Assembly (NCBI GenBank): GCA_013372975.1
Contig: JABXIS010000059.1
Coordinates: 1 to 64,000, forward strand
Source: Alphaproteobacteria bacterium
GTDB taxonomy: Bacteria; Pseudomonadota; Alphaproteobacteria; Sphingomonadales; Kordiimonadaceae
Direction of reading: 5' to 3'
Length of the DNA: 64,000 bases
Position numbers and translations under genes: made by a program. Positions 8,958-17,930 of this stretch are shown here, piece by piece. Position 1 is the first letter of the stretch, and every line of letters begins with the position of its first letter. Below the pieces are notes generated by a model, which made no database searches, was not told the origin of the DNA, and saw only the letters and a list, made by a program, of their open reading frames with translations.

Positions 8958-10121
8958 ATGGAACAATCAATAACAAGCAGGCGTTATGACCTGGATTGGC
9001 TAAGGGTAGTGGCTTTTGGCCTTCTTATTTTCTACCACGTGGGTATGTATTATGTAACCTGGGGCTGGCATGTAAAAAGCCCATATTCCGGAAGTTTTCT
9101 GGAGCCTGCCATGATGCTCCTGAATCCATGGCGCTTGTCGCTTCTTTTTGTCATTTCCGGGGTTGCCGTGAAATTCGCGTTGGATAAGGCCGTGGCAGGG
9201 CAATTTGCCTGGGCTCGTACAAAGCGCCTGATGGTACCATTTTTGTTTGGGGCATTTGTCATTGTGCCGCCACAAACCTATTTCGAGCTTTTGCACAGCG
9301 GCCAGATCGCGCCAGACTATTGGAGCTTCTATAAGGGGTATGTTGATCTGGAGCAGCGCTGGGATACATTTACACCGACATACAATCATCTTTGGTATGT
9401 GCTCTATGTGTTGATCTACACCCTGTTGTTGCTGCCCTTTGTCGGCATCTCCCGACGGATTGGGCCTCTGCCGGTGATGCAGAAATTGCTGGCGTCGCCG
9501 CTGGTTATCTTTATGCCCGCACTTCTGTTTGTGTTGCTGCGTTTTACTTCGGATGCCGCGTGGCCCGAAACGCATGATATTCGCAATGATTGGGGCGCCC
9601 ACATGCGATACGGCGGGTATTTCCTTGTCGGTGTCATGATTGCCAAAAGTGGCGCCTTCTGGCGCGGAATAGCCCAATATTGGCGTTTTTCTGGTCTTCT
9701 GGCGGTTGTCTCCGCGATCATTTTGTCAATGACATGGGCGAACTGGACCAGCCTTGAAGCGAACGGCCTGGCCATGCAGGCGGCTCGAACGCTGCGCATA
9801 TTCTATATCTGGTGGGTAATCTGTGCGTTGTTTGGCTTTGGGCAAACGCACCTGAACAAGCCTAGCAAATCTCTTGGTTATCTGACAGAGGCGGTTTTCC
9901 CTTACTATATTTTGCATCAAACCTTGACGATTTTGGCGGGTGTCTTTCTTGCGCCCTATCTTATTGGTGCAGTGCCTGAGTTCCTGGCTGTAACTGTGCT
10001 TACATTAGGGGGCTGCGTGCTGCTGCATGAATATTTGATCAAACGGGTTCCTTTGCTGCGTCCGTTGTTTGGATTGAAGCCGAAGCCTTTACTTTCCAAA
10101 TCAGTTGCAGCGAACGCGTAA
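8958..10121 (+). CDS. Acyltransferase family 3 integral membrane protein
   Basis: This 387-residue polytopic protein begins with the acyltransferase-3 signature (RYDLDWLRVVAFGLLIFYHV), whose His belongs to the conserved YHxxxY-like motif, followed by about ten hydrophobic segments. Family members move acetyl or succinyl groups across the inner membrane onto glycans (OpgC of periplasmic glucans, O-antigen acetylases). Start 8958 has GAGGA 4 nt upstream. It is transcribed away from the LytTR regulator, with a 219-bp intergenic region, and ends before a 10-bp hairpin. Substrate is not predictable from sequence. Confidence 0.85.
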   Translation: MEQSITSRRYDLDWLRVVAFGLLIFYHVGMYYVTWGWHVKSPYSGSFLEPAMMLLNPWRLSLLFVISGVAVKFALDKAVAGQFAWARTKRLMVPFLFGAFVIVPPQTYFELLHSGQIAPDYWSFYKGYVDLEQRWDTFTPTYNHLWYVLYVLIYTLLLLPFVGISRRIGPLPVMQKLLASPLVIFMPALLFVLLRFTSDAAWPETHDIRNDWGAHMRYGGYFLVGVMIAKSGAFWRGIAQYWRFSGLLAVVSAIILSMTWANWTSLEANGLAMQAARTLRIFYIWWVICALFGFGQTHLNKPSKSLGYLTEAVFPYYILHQTLTILAGVFLAPYLIGAVPEFLAVTVLTLGGCVLLHEYLIKRVPLLRPLFGLKPKPLLSKSVAANA

Positions 10122-10130
10122 GTGACCATT

Positions 10131-10155
10131 GGAGGGTGTGGTTGTCACACCCTCC
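10131..10155 (+). terminator. Hairpin after the acyltransferase gene
   Basis: A perfect 10-bp stem (GGAGGGTGTG / CACACCCTCC) with a 5-nt loop begins 10 bp after the stop codon. There is no clear T-run, so it may be a weak terminator or an mRNA end-protecting hairpin. Confidence 0.6.
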
Positions 10156-10346
10156 CTGAACCCGTTCACACATTTTCATTCAGGTTTAGTTCATTGCCCC
10201 TATCCCAGAAAGCAGGTTGCACGGGGTATGGGGCTATTGACGGAATAGGCTGAAGTCGCGCTTTGTTTGCGTTGCTACGGCCTATTGCAAAGGATTTTTC
10301 TGCGCCCTCCGTACCACGAGGATACTCAACCTCAGGGGAGCCAGGA

Positions 10347-13300
10347 ATGCCATCCACGAGACGACACCATTTTGTACCGATTTTTAGCCTTCTCGCGCTC
10401 AACTGCGCGACAGGCAGTGTGATTGCTGACGACACGGAAATTGATGACGACCGTACAAGTTCGGTGGATACTACTTCGTTAATGGGGGAAACCGGGACCC
10501 TTACAATCACTGAAAATGGTTCGATCACGGTCTCGAGCGGACCAGCACTTACCCTTACAGGCAACCACTCCCTTTTGATGCAGGGTACAATTCAAAACGA
10601 TCATGAGACTTCCGCTTTGGGGCTGGGCGTCTATACGGATGACCTGCGGCTAACGTCCAATATCAACATCGAAGGCGATTTCTCGATAGCAGGGCCCACC
10701 GACATCGATACTGGTTCTACGAACGTTGCATTGGGCATATTCGGAAACGGTATATTTGAGGGCGATCTGACCCTTTCTGATACCAGCACCATTGTAGTCA
10801 ATGGTGGCAGTAGTAAAGGGATTTATATCGGCAGCGAATTCATTGGCGATTTATTCAGTGAAGCGGTCATCAGTGTCGGTGGCGACAACGGAATAGGTGT
10901 TGATCTTGCAGGGGTGATAACAGGTGATGCGACCATTGATGGTACAATAACTGCCCGTGATGCTGGTAGCTATGGCATCCGACAAACCGGTAAAGTTGAC
11001 GGCGCCCTTATCCATCAAGGATCAATTTTTGTAGGCGAAAGTGCCTACTATGATGACGACAGCAATTATATCGATGCTGAACCAGCGTCGGCGGGCATTT
11101 ATGTCGCCAATGATATTTCAGGCGGCCTGATGCTTGGAGGTGAAGGCGCCGACTATGAGGCTGACGACGACGCGACCGACGCTGTTCCTTCTTCGACGAT
11201 ATATTCATATGGTGGTGCGCCCGCCCTTTTAATTGAAAATGCCAAGACGGATGGTGCAGACCTGACTTTGGGCGCTGTGTCAGGGCTGGATTACGGCCTT
11301 ATGCATCGGGGCTATATGAGTGTTACTGGCCAGAGCAGTGGCCTGAATGCAATCGGTATCGATATTCGTGGCGGCCAAAATGGTGCGGGCACCCTTATTG
11401 AAGGCGGCATTCATATTGATGATGGTTATATTGATGTTGGCGCGCTTGATGCCGAGGCGACTGGTATACGGCTTGGGCCGGATGTCAGTATGCCCGAGAT
11501 TTGGAACCGCGGCGTTATCAGAGCCTCCACATCTGCAACCTACGACGAAGATGATGAGACATACAGTGTTGGCGGTGACGCTTTCGGGATTCTCATCGAA
11601 GAGGGTTCCAGTCTAACGACCTTCAACAATGAAGGGTCCCTTGTTGCTTCTGCTGCTGGGGCTGGCGGGAATTCGTTTGGTTTGCGTGATCTTTCGGGGA
11701 CGCTGACAACCGTTTCCAATTCTGGCACCTGGTATGTGGCACGGGGCTCAAATAGCAGTGGCGACGTCATCGCGCTTGATGCCAGTACAAGCGGGGCAGA
11801 TATAAGCTTTACCAACGAAGGAACTGTCATTGGTGATGTCTTGTTGGGTTCAGGGTCGGACAGCGTGTTGCTGGCAGATGGCACCTTCACTGGCGACATT
11901 GATTTTGGCGCGGGATCCAACAGTTTTACCTTACGTGGCGAAGCCGAATTCACCGGAGATCTTGTTCATCGCGGTTCACTTGATTTCTATCTGGAAGGAG
12001 CTGACCTGACGCTCGCATCAGATGATATATTCGAAGTGACCACTGCTTCATTCACCGACGGTGCAACGTTGAATATTACCGTTGATCCAACGGATGGCGA
12101 GGCCGGGCTGATAGCAACAACGGGAGCCATGAATGTTGCAGATGACGTAACCATCACCACACTTTTCGACACCATTCTGACAGAAGAACAATCATATAAG
12201 GTAGTTGATACTGGCGAGCTGAATTTTGAAGGTGAGCTTGTTACCGGAAACGGTGCCTTTCTTGTACATAGCAGCCTGACACTGTCTGACGACGGCAACG
12301 ATATTTATCTTACGGTACGCCCCAAAACTGCCGATGAGCTAAGTTTCAGCGGTAATCGCGCCATCCTCTATGACAATATATTTACCTTCCTGGACCCTCA
12401 GGATGATCTAGCCAAGGCGTTGGCCCAATTGGACACGGCAGAGGATGTTGAAAATGCCATCCAGGCCATGATGCCCGATACAACTGCATCCAGTTTGCAG
12501 ATGGCTTATTCCGCTTCATTGCAGCTTGAGGCCACCATGAATGACCGGTTAACCGAAGTCAGTAGCAACAAAAAACTGGAAGGCGGCTTCTGGGCACGCG
12601 AAGTACTGGGTGTCGGGAAGATGGATGGGGCAATCAGCGGACAATCTGTCGATTATCTTGGCGCAGGGATACTGCTTGGGTTTGACAAGGTGGTATCAGA
12701 CAATTTGCTTTGGGGGTTAGGGACTGGCTTCCTGTTGCAGGGAAGTGAGCGTTCATCTGGATATGGTGATGATGTTTCAGTTTTTTCACCCTATGTTCAG
12801 ACCTATCTGATTGCGCGTTCTGGAAGTGCCTTTGCAAGCACATCAGCATCCCTTTGGTATAATGCAGTTGAGCGCAGCCGGGCTCTTGATTTTGGTACGA
12901 TCGACAAGTTGGTTGAGGGAAAAATGCGCGGCTTTAGTGCCAATTTTGACGTGCATGCTGGGTATGATCTGAAAGTTGGTGGCTTACATATCATGCCCAA
13001 AGTTGGGCTTTCCTACCTTCATGTGGGTGAGGGCGGCTACACAGAAACTGGCGGGGATGGCGGTAATATGGTGCTTGATGGGCGCAGCTATAATCGCCTC
13101 GATGGAATTGGCAGGGTGTCGGTCGGACACGACTTTCACTGGAGCGGTCGTGGAGACGATACGACAACGATCAGGCCGGAGATTTTCGCAAGCTATCGTA
13201 AAAACCTGACAGGCAACAGTGTGATCGAAACAGCGGCACGATTTGAAAATGGCACGGAGTGGTTTTCTCTGGAAAATGATGCCATTGCGGACAAGTCATA

Positions 13301-13424
13301 CGAGCTTGGCGCAGCATTGAATATCTTCAGCGGTTTTGGTACTGCTAGCCTGCGCTATGCCTATGAAAACAGAGATGATTGGAAATCCCACTATGGAGGG
13401 TTCAATTTTCAGATGCGTTTCTAG
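10347..13424 (+). CDS. Classical autotransporter (type Va) with beta-barrel translocator
   Basis: A 1025-residue protein. A signal peptide (ending about GSVIADD) is followed by a glycine/aspartate-rich passenger of repeated beta-strands (GDLTLSDTS, GDATIDGTI type, about residues 40-660), a linker, and a C-terminal barrel (about residues 745-1025, from GGFWAREVLG to the terminal FQMRF with C-terminal Phe). No catalytic motif is visible in the passenger, so an adhesin is more likely than an enzyme. ATG 10347 is chosen because GGGGAG lies upstream and the signal peptide starts there. The HMW1C-like glycosyltransferase operon starts 107 bp downstream; five NxS/T sites were noticed (NGS, NHS, NSS, NIT, NGT). 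Confidence 0.9.
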   Translation: MPSTRRHHFVPIFSLLALNCATGSVIADDTEIDDDRTSSVDTTSLMGETGTLTITENGSITVSSGPALTLTGNHSLLMQGTIQNDHETSALGLGVYTDDLRLTSNINIEGDFSIAGPTDIDTGSTNVALGIFGNGIFEGDLTLSDTSTIVVNGGSSKGIYIGSEFIGDLFSEAVISVGGDNGIGVDLAGVITGDATIDGTITARDAGSYGIRQTGKVDGALIHQGSIFVGESAYYDDDSNYIDAEPASAGIYVANDISGGLMLGGEGADYEADDDATDAVPSSTIYSYGGAPALLIENAKTDGADLTLGAVSGLDYGLMHRGYMSVTGQSSGLNAIGIDIRGGQNGAGTLIEGGIHIDDGYIDVGALDAEATGIRLGPDVSMPEIWNRGVIRASTSATYDEDDETYSVGGDAFGILIEEGSSLTTFNNEGSLVASAAGAGGNSFGLRDLSGTLTTVSNSGTWYVARGSNSSGDVIALDASTSGADISFTNEGTVIGDVLLGSGSDSVLLADGTFTGDIDFGAGSNSFTLRGEAEFTGDLVHRGSLDFYLEGADLTLASDDIFEVTTASFTDGATLNITVDPTDGEAGLIATTGAMNVADDVTITTLFDTILTEEQSYKVVDTGELNFEGELVTGNGAFLVHSSLTLSDDGNDIYLTVRPKTADELSFSGNRAILYDNIFTFLDPQDDLAKALAQLDTAEDVENAIQAMMPDTTASSLQMAYSASLQLEATMNDRLTEVSSNKKLEGGFWAREVLGVGKMDGAISGQSVDYLGAGILLGFDKVVSDNLLWGLGTGFLLQGSERSSGYGDDVSVFSPYVQTYLIARSGSAFASTSASLWYNAVERSRALDFGTIDKLVEGKMRGFSANFDVHAGYDLKVGGLHIMPKVGLSYLHVGEGGYTETGGDGGNMVLDGRSYNRLDGIGRVSVGHDFHWSGRGDDTTTIRPEIFASYRKNLTGNSVIETAARFENGTEWFSLENDAIADKSYELGAALNIFSGFGTASLRYAYENRDDWKSHYGGFNFQMRF

Positions 13425-13531
13425 GATTGGTCCTGCGCTGGTTTTCCGGGTTTCTGGTGGTCACAAAGAAATATAGCTGTTAGAAGTGCTCTCGTCTAAA
13501 GGCGGGATACTGGCCCGCAGGGGAGGCGAGA

Positions 13532-14212
13532 GTGACTTCGAAGGCGGCTGTTTCAAAGAAGGTCGTGATTTTTGGTAATGGCAAATTTGCTGAGCTTGTT
13601 GGGTATTTGGTCCAGCAGGATAGTGAATATGAGGTTGTTGCCTTTACAGTAGACAGGCCATTCATTGATAGTGATCGTTTGCTGGATGTGCCTGTTATAG
13701 CATTTGATGAAGTGACTGATCATTTTCCACCGGAATCTTATCAAATGCTTGTGGCACTTGGTTACCTGCAAGTGAATGGTCTGCGAGAAAGAAAGTATAC
13801 TGAAGCAAAGGAGCTGGGTTATCAGTTCATCAGCTATGTGTCTTCTCGTGCCAGCACATGGCCAAATGTACATATTGGCGAGAATTGCATCATATTCGAA
13901 CAAGCAGTTCTACAGCCGTTTTCCAGCCTGGGCGACAATGTGATTGTACGGAGCAGCGCGCACGTTTCCCACCATGTTCGTGTTGCAAATCACGCCTTTA
14001 TTTCCGCTGGCGTCACAATCGGTGGGGGCACGACTATTTCAGAGTTTTCTTTTGTTGGCCTCAACGCAACTGTACGCGACAACATTACAATTGGCCCAAA
14101 ATGTTTTGTAGCCGCAGGTGCAGCAGTTATTGCGGATACGGAAGATGACGGACTCTATATCGGCGTGCCGGCCAAACGGCATCCGAAACCTGCAAGTACA
14201 ATGGATTTGTAA
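13532..14212 (+). CDS. NeuD-like sugar acyltransferase (left-handed beta-helix)
   Basis: A 226-residue protein with an N-terminal Rossmann-like half (VVIFGNGKFAELVGYLV) that binds a sugar nucleotide in PglD/NeuD relatives. The C-terminal half shows hexapeptide repeats (GENCIIFEQAVL, GDNVIVRSSA, AFISAGVTIGGG, CFVAAGAAVI) that form an acyl-CoA-dependent transferase. Histidines in the helix region (HVSHHVRV) match the catalytic pair of such enzymes. The GTG start has GGGGAGGCGAGA upstream. It is the first gene of a three-gene operon with 4 nt to the next gene. It probably acylates an amino sugar or a related small molecule. Confidence 0.82.
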   Translation: MTSKAAVSKKVVIFGNGKFAELVGYLVQQDSEYEVVAFTVDRPFIDSDRLLDVPVIAFDEVTDHFPPESYQMLVALGYLQVNGLRERKYTEAKELGYQFISYVSSRASTWPNVHIGENCIIFEQAVLQPFSSLGDNVIVRSSAHVSHHVRVANHAFISAGVTIGGGTTISEFSFVGLNATVRDNITIGPKCFVAAGAAVIADTEDDGLYIGVPAKRHPKPASTMDL

Positions 14213-14216
14213 AACG

Positions 14217-15080
14217 ATGGCAATGATGGAAGCTTTCCCTGACCCGCTGGTGATAAATTTGGCACCTACAGGCATGATTCCAAGGAAAGAGGACAATGAA
14301 CATACACCAATTAGCAGCGATGAAATTGTCGAGGATGTTATCAGTTGCGCAGAGGTGGGGATAACGATGGCACACTTGCATGCCCGCGCTACTGACGGGG
14401 AACCAATCTCGACCCCGGAAGCATTCCGACCAATTCTTGAAGGAATACGGGCATGTGACGCAGGGCGTGATCTGATTTTATGTGTCACTACAAGCGGTCG
14501 GAAAGTGAAAGATTTTGAGGCCCGAGCAGCCGTTCTTGATATGGATGGGATGGCTAAACCGGATATGGCGAGCCTGACCCTCGGCAGCCTGAATTTTCTT
14601 CGGCAAGAGAGTGTCAATTCACCGGATATGATACGTCGCCTTTTGCAGCGCATGAATGATCGCGGTATAAAGCCCGAATTAGAGGTGTTTGATCTTGGTA
14701 TGGTGAATTTTGCCAAGGTTTTGATTAAAGAGGGCCTGCTTAAGCCCCCCTATTATTTCAATTTGCTCGTCGGAAACATTGCATCGGCACAGGCCAATCT
14801 GGGCCACATAAATATGCTGATTGATGACCTGCCTGATGGTTCTTATTGGTCTCTGGCTGGGCTTGGACGTTTTCAAAAGATCGCCAATGGTCTCGCTATT
14901 TCAATCGGCGGTGGTGTTAGGGTTGGTCTCGAAGATAATATCTGGCTGGAAGAGAAACCAAACAGGATTCCAGCTAAAAATATTGATCTTGTTAAGAGGG
15001 TCCATGCTTTTGCAGGCGCTATGGGGCGTCCTGTTGCGAGCCCTGCCGGTTTTCGCGAGAAGCTTGGGTTGGGTCATTGA
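14217..15080 (+). CDS. BKACE family beta-keto acid cleavage enzyme (DUF849)
   Basis: A 287-residue TIM-barrel enzyme. Family members condense a beta-keto acid with acetyl-CoA to give acetoacetate and a new acyl-CoA. Visible family residues: the zinc pair HLH (His53 and His55), Ser in TTSGR, Glu in ELEVFDLGM, and GGGVRVGLEDN carrying the conserved Arg, Glu and Asp. The catalytic set therefore looks complete. Its place between a NeuD-like acyltransferase and a GT41-like transferase is unusual; one idea is that it makes the acyl-CoA used by the former. The start is 4 nt after the preceding stop; the ribosome site is weak. The actual keto acid cannot be told. Confidence 0.85.
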   Translation: MAMMEAFPDPLVINLAPTGMIPRKEDNEHTPISSDEIVEDVISCAEVGITMAHLHARATDGEPISTPEAFRPILEGIRACDAGRDLILCVTTSGRKVKDFEARAAVLDMDGMAKPDMASLTLGSLNFLRQESVNSPDMIRRLLQRMNDRGIKPELEVFDLGMVNFAKVLIKEGLLKPPYYFNLLVGNIASAQANLGHINMLIDDLPDGSYWSLAGLGRFQKIANGLAISIGGGVRVGLEDNIWLEEKPNRIPAKNIDLVKRVHAFAGAMGRPVASPAGFREKLGLGH

Positions 15081-15088
15081 GTGGAGCT

Positions 15089-16930
15089 ATGACCGTATCG
15101 GAATCAACTGGTCCGCGCCTGGACAAGATTCAGCAGAATATCCGGTCTGGGCAATTCCAGATTGCGGAAGAGTTGATTTTCGAATTTCTTGTTCAGGTTG
15201 ATCAGGGTGAACGTGTTGGTAACACCGTTGAAGAACTTTCTGAGTTTGCAAACCAATATGTAAGATCATTTGCCTCGTTAATTAGTGACGCCAAGTACCA
15301 GATTTCGCCTCAGTCGCTTCAGCGTTTTTTTGCGTTGAAGAGGCCACATGCGCTCTTGTGTTTTGCTAGCAAGGCGAGGGGAACAGGCTTCATCTGGCGA
15401 GTGCTGGGTGGAAAGTCCGAATTGGAAATAGAGAACGTACCACCACAACTCTTCTCGAAACTACTTGCAGGCCTATCGATCAATGGACTGACAACATCAT
15501 TGATTTCCAGGATAGGCAAGATGTCTCCCGATATAATGGCATCTGCCTGTTTCGGCTTCCTTGGTGAGCTGATGGTAGTGTCCAAAAGTGCCGAAACCAG
15601 TCGGCGTGCGCTCTCGGATCTGCTGTCCTCAAATGACCACTGGAATTTTGGGCAGGCTACGGGCGGTAACTTTGTGAATGTTTGGATGGGGTGCAGTTAT
15701 GGCGAAGCAGATAATCGCCATGATGTGAAAAAGTCGCTGAATGCCAGATTGGTGGCCTATCTTGCAGATAAGGTAAACCCTGCGAAGGGGGTAGTGTGTA
15801 ACGTGGGGGCTGAGAAACCCACGGTGGTAGTCATGGCAGAAGTTTATTCTGATGTTCATGCCATGCATCGCTGTTATGGCCCTTCCATTAGGGCCCTAGG
15901 GAAGCATTTCCAAGTTGTGATGATGGTTCCGCGGGGAAACCTGTCAAAAATGCCCGTTGGATTGGCAGATGTTTTCGACGTCACTCCGTTTGATATAGAA
16001 AACCCTGCCCCGTTCATCGAGCAGATACGATCATATTGTCCCGATGTTCTGTATTTACCCAGTGTTGGTATGCGCTTGTCCAGCATCACTATAGCAAACC
16101 TGCGACTTGCGCCTCTCCAGGTTGCAACAAATGGGCACCCAGCAACCACCAACGCTCGGAATGTCGATTTTATGGTGTTGGTAAATGAGGTTTTTGGTGG
16201 GGAAGAACGGTTCAGTGAGCGGATCGTTTTGAGAGACAAGGGCGCCCACTATGTCATGCGTGCGGATGCGCCGTCGATCAAACCTCAAATTCGGGTAAAA
16301 CCAGCAACAGTTCGCATTGCCGTGCCGGCCTGGATAAGGAAAATCTGCCCGACGTTTCTTACTGCTTGTGAGGCGATTTCAACGCGCGCAAAAACGAAAG
16401 TCGAGTTCCACTTTTTTCCAAATATCAGCGGCGTGCAGCTGCAGGCTTTTCGGCATGCAATCAAGGGCAGATTAAAGGCGAAAGTGTTTCCGACGACTGG
16501 CTATAGTCAATATATTGAACGTTTGTCCCAGTGCGATATTCACCTCAGTACTTTTCCTTTTGGGTCGTCAAACGGAATAGTTGATGCCGCCAGGCAGGGG
16601 TTGCCCCTGGTAAATATGCTGGGCGCAGAGCCACACGAACGAATAGATGCCAACCTGGTTAATCGTTTGGGGCAGCCAGATTGGCTTACAGTAAGAACAG
16701 TAGAAGATTATATCAAAGCGGTTGTTCGATTGGTGGACGATCATGCCTTGAGAGCTGAAGTCAGTGAAGCAGTTTTGCAATCTGATCCAGACGAAAGAAT
16801 GTTGGTTTCTGAAGGGTATGTCGCTGAGGACTTTGGGGAAATTATTTTCGGGCTATATCGACATGGCCGGGAGTTATGTTCTGGCGATCGACGGGTTTGG
16901 ACCCACGCAGAGCTTGTTAGCCTCAATTAG
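15089..16930 (+). CDS. HMW1C-like glycosyltransferase (GT41 family)
   Basis: A 613-residue cytoplasmic protein. The N-terminal ~240 residues are helical, as in the HMW1C all-alpha domain. The C-terminal two-lobed GT-B part has NGHPATTNARNVDFMV (from about residue 348) and STFPFGSSNGIVDAARQGLPLVNM (around residue 487), followed by HERIDANLVNRLG and DWLTVRTVEDYI. These match HMW1C/ApNGT motifs (GHPAT, NPFPFGNTNGIVD, EHIDEGLFRRLG). HMW1C enzymes put hexoses on Asn of NxS/T in adhesins or flagellin. A TTG at 15077 overlapping the previous stop is an alternative start. The operon and the adjoining autotransporter suggest surface protein glycosylation, but acceptor and sugar donor are unproven. Confidence 0.8.
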   Translation: MTVSESTGPRLDKIQQNIRSGQFQIAEELIFEFLVQVDQGERVGNTVEELSEFANQYVRSFASLISDAKYQISPQSLQRFFALKRPHALLCFASKARGTGFIWRVLGGKSELEIENVPPQLFSKLLAGLSINGLTTSLISRIGKMSPDIMASACFGFLGELMVVSKSAETSRRALSDLLSSNDHWNFGQATGGNFVNVWMGCSYGEADNRHDVKKSLNARLVAYLADKVNPAKGVVCNVGAEKPTVVVMAEVYSDVHAMHRCYGPSIRALGKHFQVVMMVPRGNLSKMPVGLADVFDVTPFDIENPAPFIEQIRSYCPDVLYLPSVGMRLSSITIANLRLAPLQVATNGHPATTNARNVDFMVLVNEVFGGEERFSERIVLRDKGAHYVMRADAPSIKPQIRVKPATVRIAVPAWIRKICPTFLTACEAISTRAKTKVEFHFFPNISGVQLQAFRHAIKGRLKAKVFPTTGYSQYIERLSQCDIHLSTFPFGSSNGIVDAARQGLPLVNMLGAEPHERIDANLVNRLGQPDWLTVRTVEDYIKAVVRLVDDHALRAEVSEAVLQSDPDERMLVSEGYVAEDFGEIIFGLYRHGRELCSGDRRVWTHAELVSLN

Positions 16931-16936
16931 ATCATA

Positions 16937-16968
16937 AGCGGCGCAGCCCCATGTTAGGGTGCGCCGCT
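16937..16968 (+). terminator. Hairpin ending the glycosyltransferase operon
   Basis: A perfect 9-bp outer stem (AGCGGCGCA / TGCGCCGCT) is extended by an inner CCC/GGG pairing. It lies between two convergent genes. No T-run follows, so termination is inferred only from position and stem strength. Confidence 0.5.
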
Positions 16969-16990
16969 AGATAATCGAAGTATCCATAAC

Positions 16991-17272
16991 TTATGCCGCC
17001 AGTTTTTGGTGCCTTAGCACGAGTGTTTCGATCCGGGCGCTTTTCACAGTTACGATTTGGCGCACTTTATTCAAGAGCACGCTGGCGCCGTGATCATCGA
17101 CGTCTGAGCAATCCAGCTCGATCCACTGAAATCCTTCTTCCGTTTTGCGTGCAGATACGCTGTCGCAATTTTGACCGCGGATTGAGAAAAGCTCAAGTAC
17201 GCGGGAAAGGGTGCTGGGTTCATACTCCGCTAAAACGGAAAAACGGGTTCGGGTGTTGCCTCGCAATACCAT
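16991..17272 (-). CDS. Small ACT-domain protein
   Basis: A 93-residue protein that is essentially a single ACT domain (RTRFSVLAEYEPSTLSRVLELFSIRG then IELDC and a final strand). Its shape resembles acetolactate synthase small subunits of the IlvM type, which bind branched-chain amino acids. No large subunit gene is nearby. ATG 17272 has GGAG 9 nt upstream. It is divergent from an Lrp/AsnC regulator, which fits an amino-acid-linked role and control by that regulator. An IlvM-like or free-standing regulatory ACT protein are both possible. Confidence 0.72.
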   Translation of the reverse strand: MVLRGNTRTRFSVLAEYEPSTLSRVLELFSIRGQNCDSVSARKTEEGFQWIELDCSDVDDHGASVLLNKVRQIVTVKSARIETLVLRHQKLAA

Positions 17273-17451
17273 GACTAGGGTCTCCAATTTAAGTTGCCCC
17301 CACCCTTGCTGGGTCCTTCTGGAGGCGGTGTTGTGTCTAAGGTAGGCTCACTATAGGGCCTGCTGAGTGAGAATTGGTTCCTTTGATCACAAATTTCCGC
17401 TATAGTTTGAGAAATTTTCTCAATATATCGAACAATACAGGAATAATTTCC

Positions 17452-17922
17452 GTGATAATTGATGATCTTGATGCTCGCATCCTGAATTTTTTGCAAGATG
17501 ATGCTCGTATTCCGCTGGTTGATTTGGCGGAAAAGGTGGCGTCCAGTCGGTCGGCGGTTTGGCGTCGAATCCAGAAGCTGGAAGATGCAGGCGTCATTAA
17601 GAAACAGGCAGTCCTGCTGGACGCGGAAAAGGCTGGGCTTGGGGTTTTGGTGTTCGCGCAGGTGAAAATGCATGCTCATAGCCGCGATGCACTGCCAGAC
17701 TTCATGGAGAAGGTTCGTGGCTTTCCCGAGGTGATCGAATGCCACACCTTGATGGGGAATATTGACTTTGTTCTCAAGGTTCGCGTGCGGGATGTTCAGG
17801 CCTATGAGGACTTTTTCTGGAACCACTTGTCCCAGATTGATGGCGTGCGGGAAATCAACTCATCTATTGCGCTGACAGCAGTGAAGGACACCACGAAGAT
17901 GAATGTGACTGCGGTGGGTTAA
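17452..17922 (+). CDS. Lrp/AsnC family transcriptional regulator
   Basis: A 156-residue regulator with an N-terminal helix-turn-helix (DLDARILNFLQDDARIPLVD, then SRSAVWRRIQKLEDAGVI) and a C-terminal RAM/ACT-like ligand domain (FPEVIECHTLMGNIDFVLKV). It begins with GTG at 17452 (AGGA 9 nt upstream), where the family's usual N-terminus starts; the frame is open to 17374. It is divergent from the ACT-domain gene over a 179-bp region, the likely operator site. Family members sense amino acids; the specific one is unknown. Confidence 0.88.
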   Translation: MIIDDLDARILNFLQDDARIPLVDLAEKVASSRSAVWRRIQKLEDAGVIKKQAVLLDAEKAGLGVLVFAQVKMHAHSRDALPDFMEKVRGFPEVIECHTLMGNIDFVLKVRVRDVQAYEDFFWNHLSQIDGVREINSSIALTAVKDTTKMNVTAVG

Positions 17923-17930
17923 AACCAACC

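Noticed and set aside
9000-9677. Open frame antisense to the acyltransferase gene
   Set aside because: It is opposite a clear membrane protein gene, and its product is a low-complexity Gln/His-rich chain with no signal.
13532-16930. The BKACE-containing operon as an ordinary lysine or carnitine catabolic operon
   Set aside because: No 3-keto acid dehydrogenase, CoA-transferase or transporter is present in it, and the two partner genes are of glycan type. Not excluded, but less fitting.
17275-17400. Leader peptide or attenuator before the ACT-domain gene
   Set aside because: No short frame rich in Leu, Ile or Val and no terminator/antiterminator pair could be drawn; control by the divergent Lrp is simpler.
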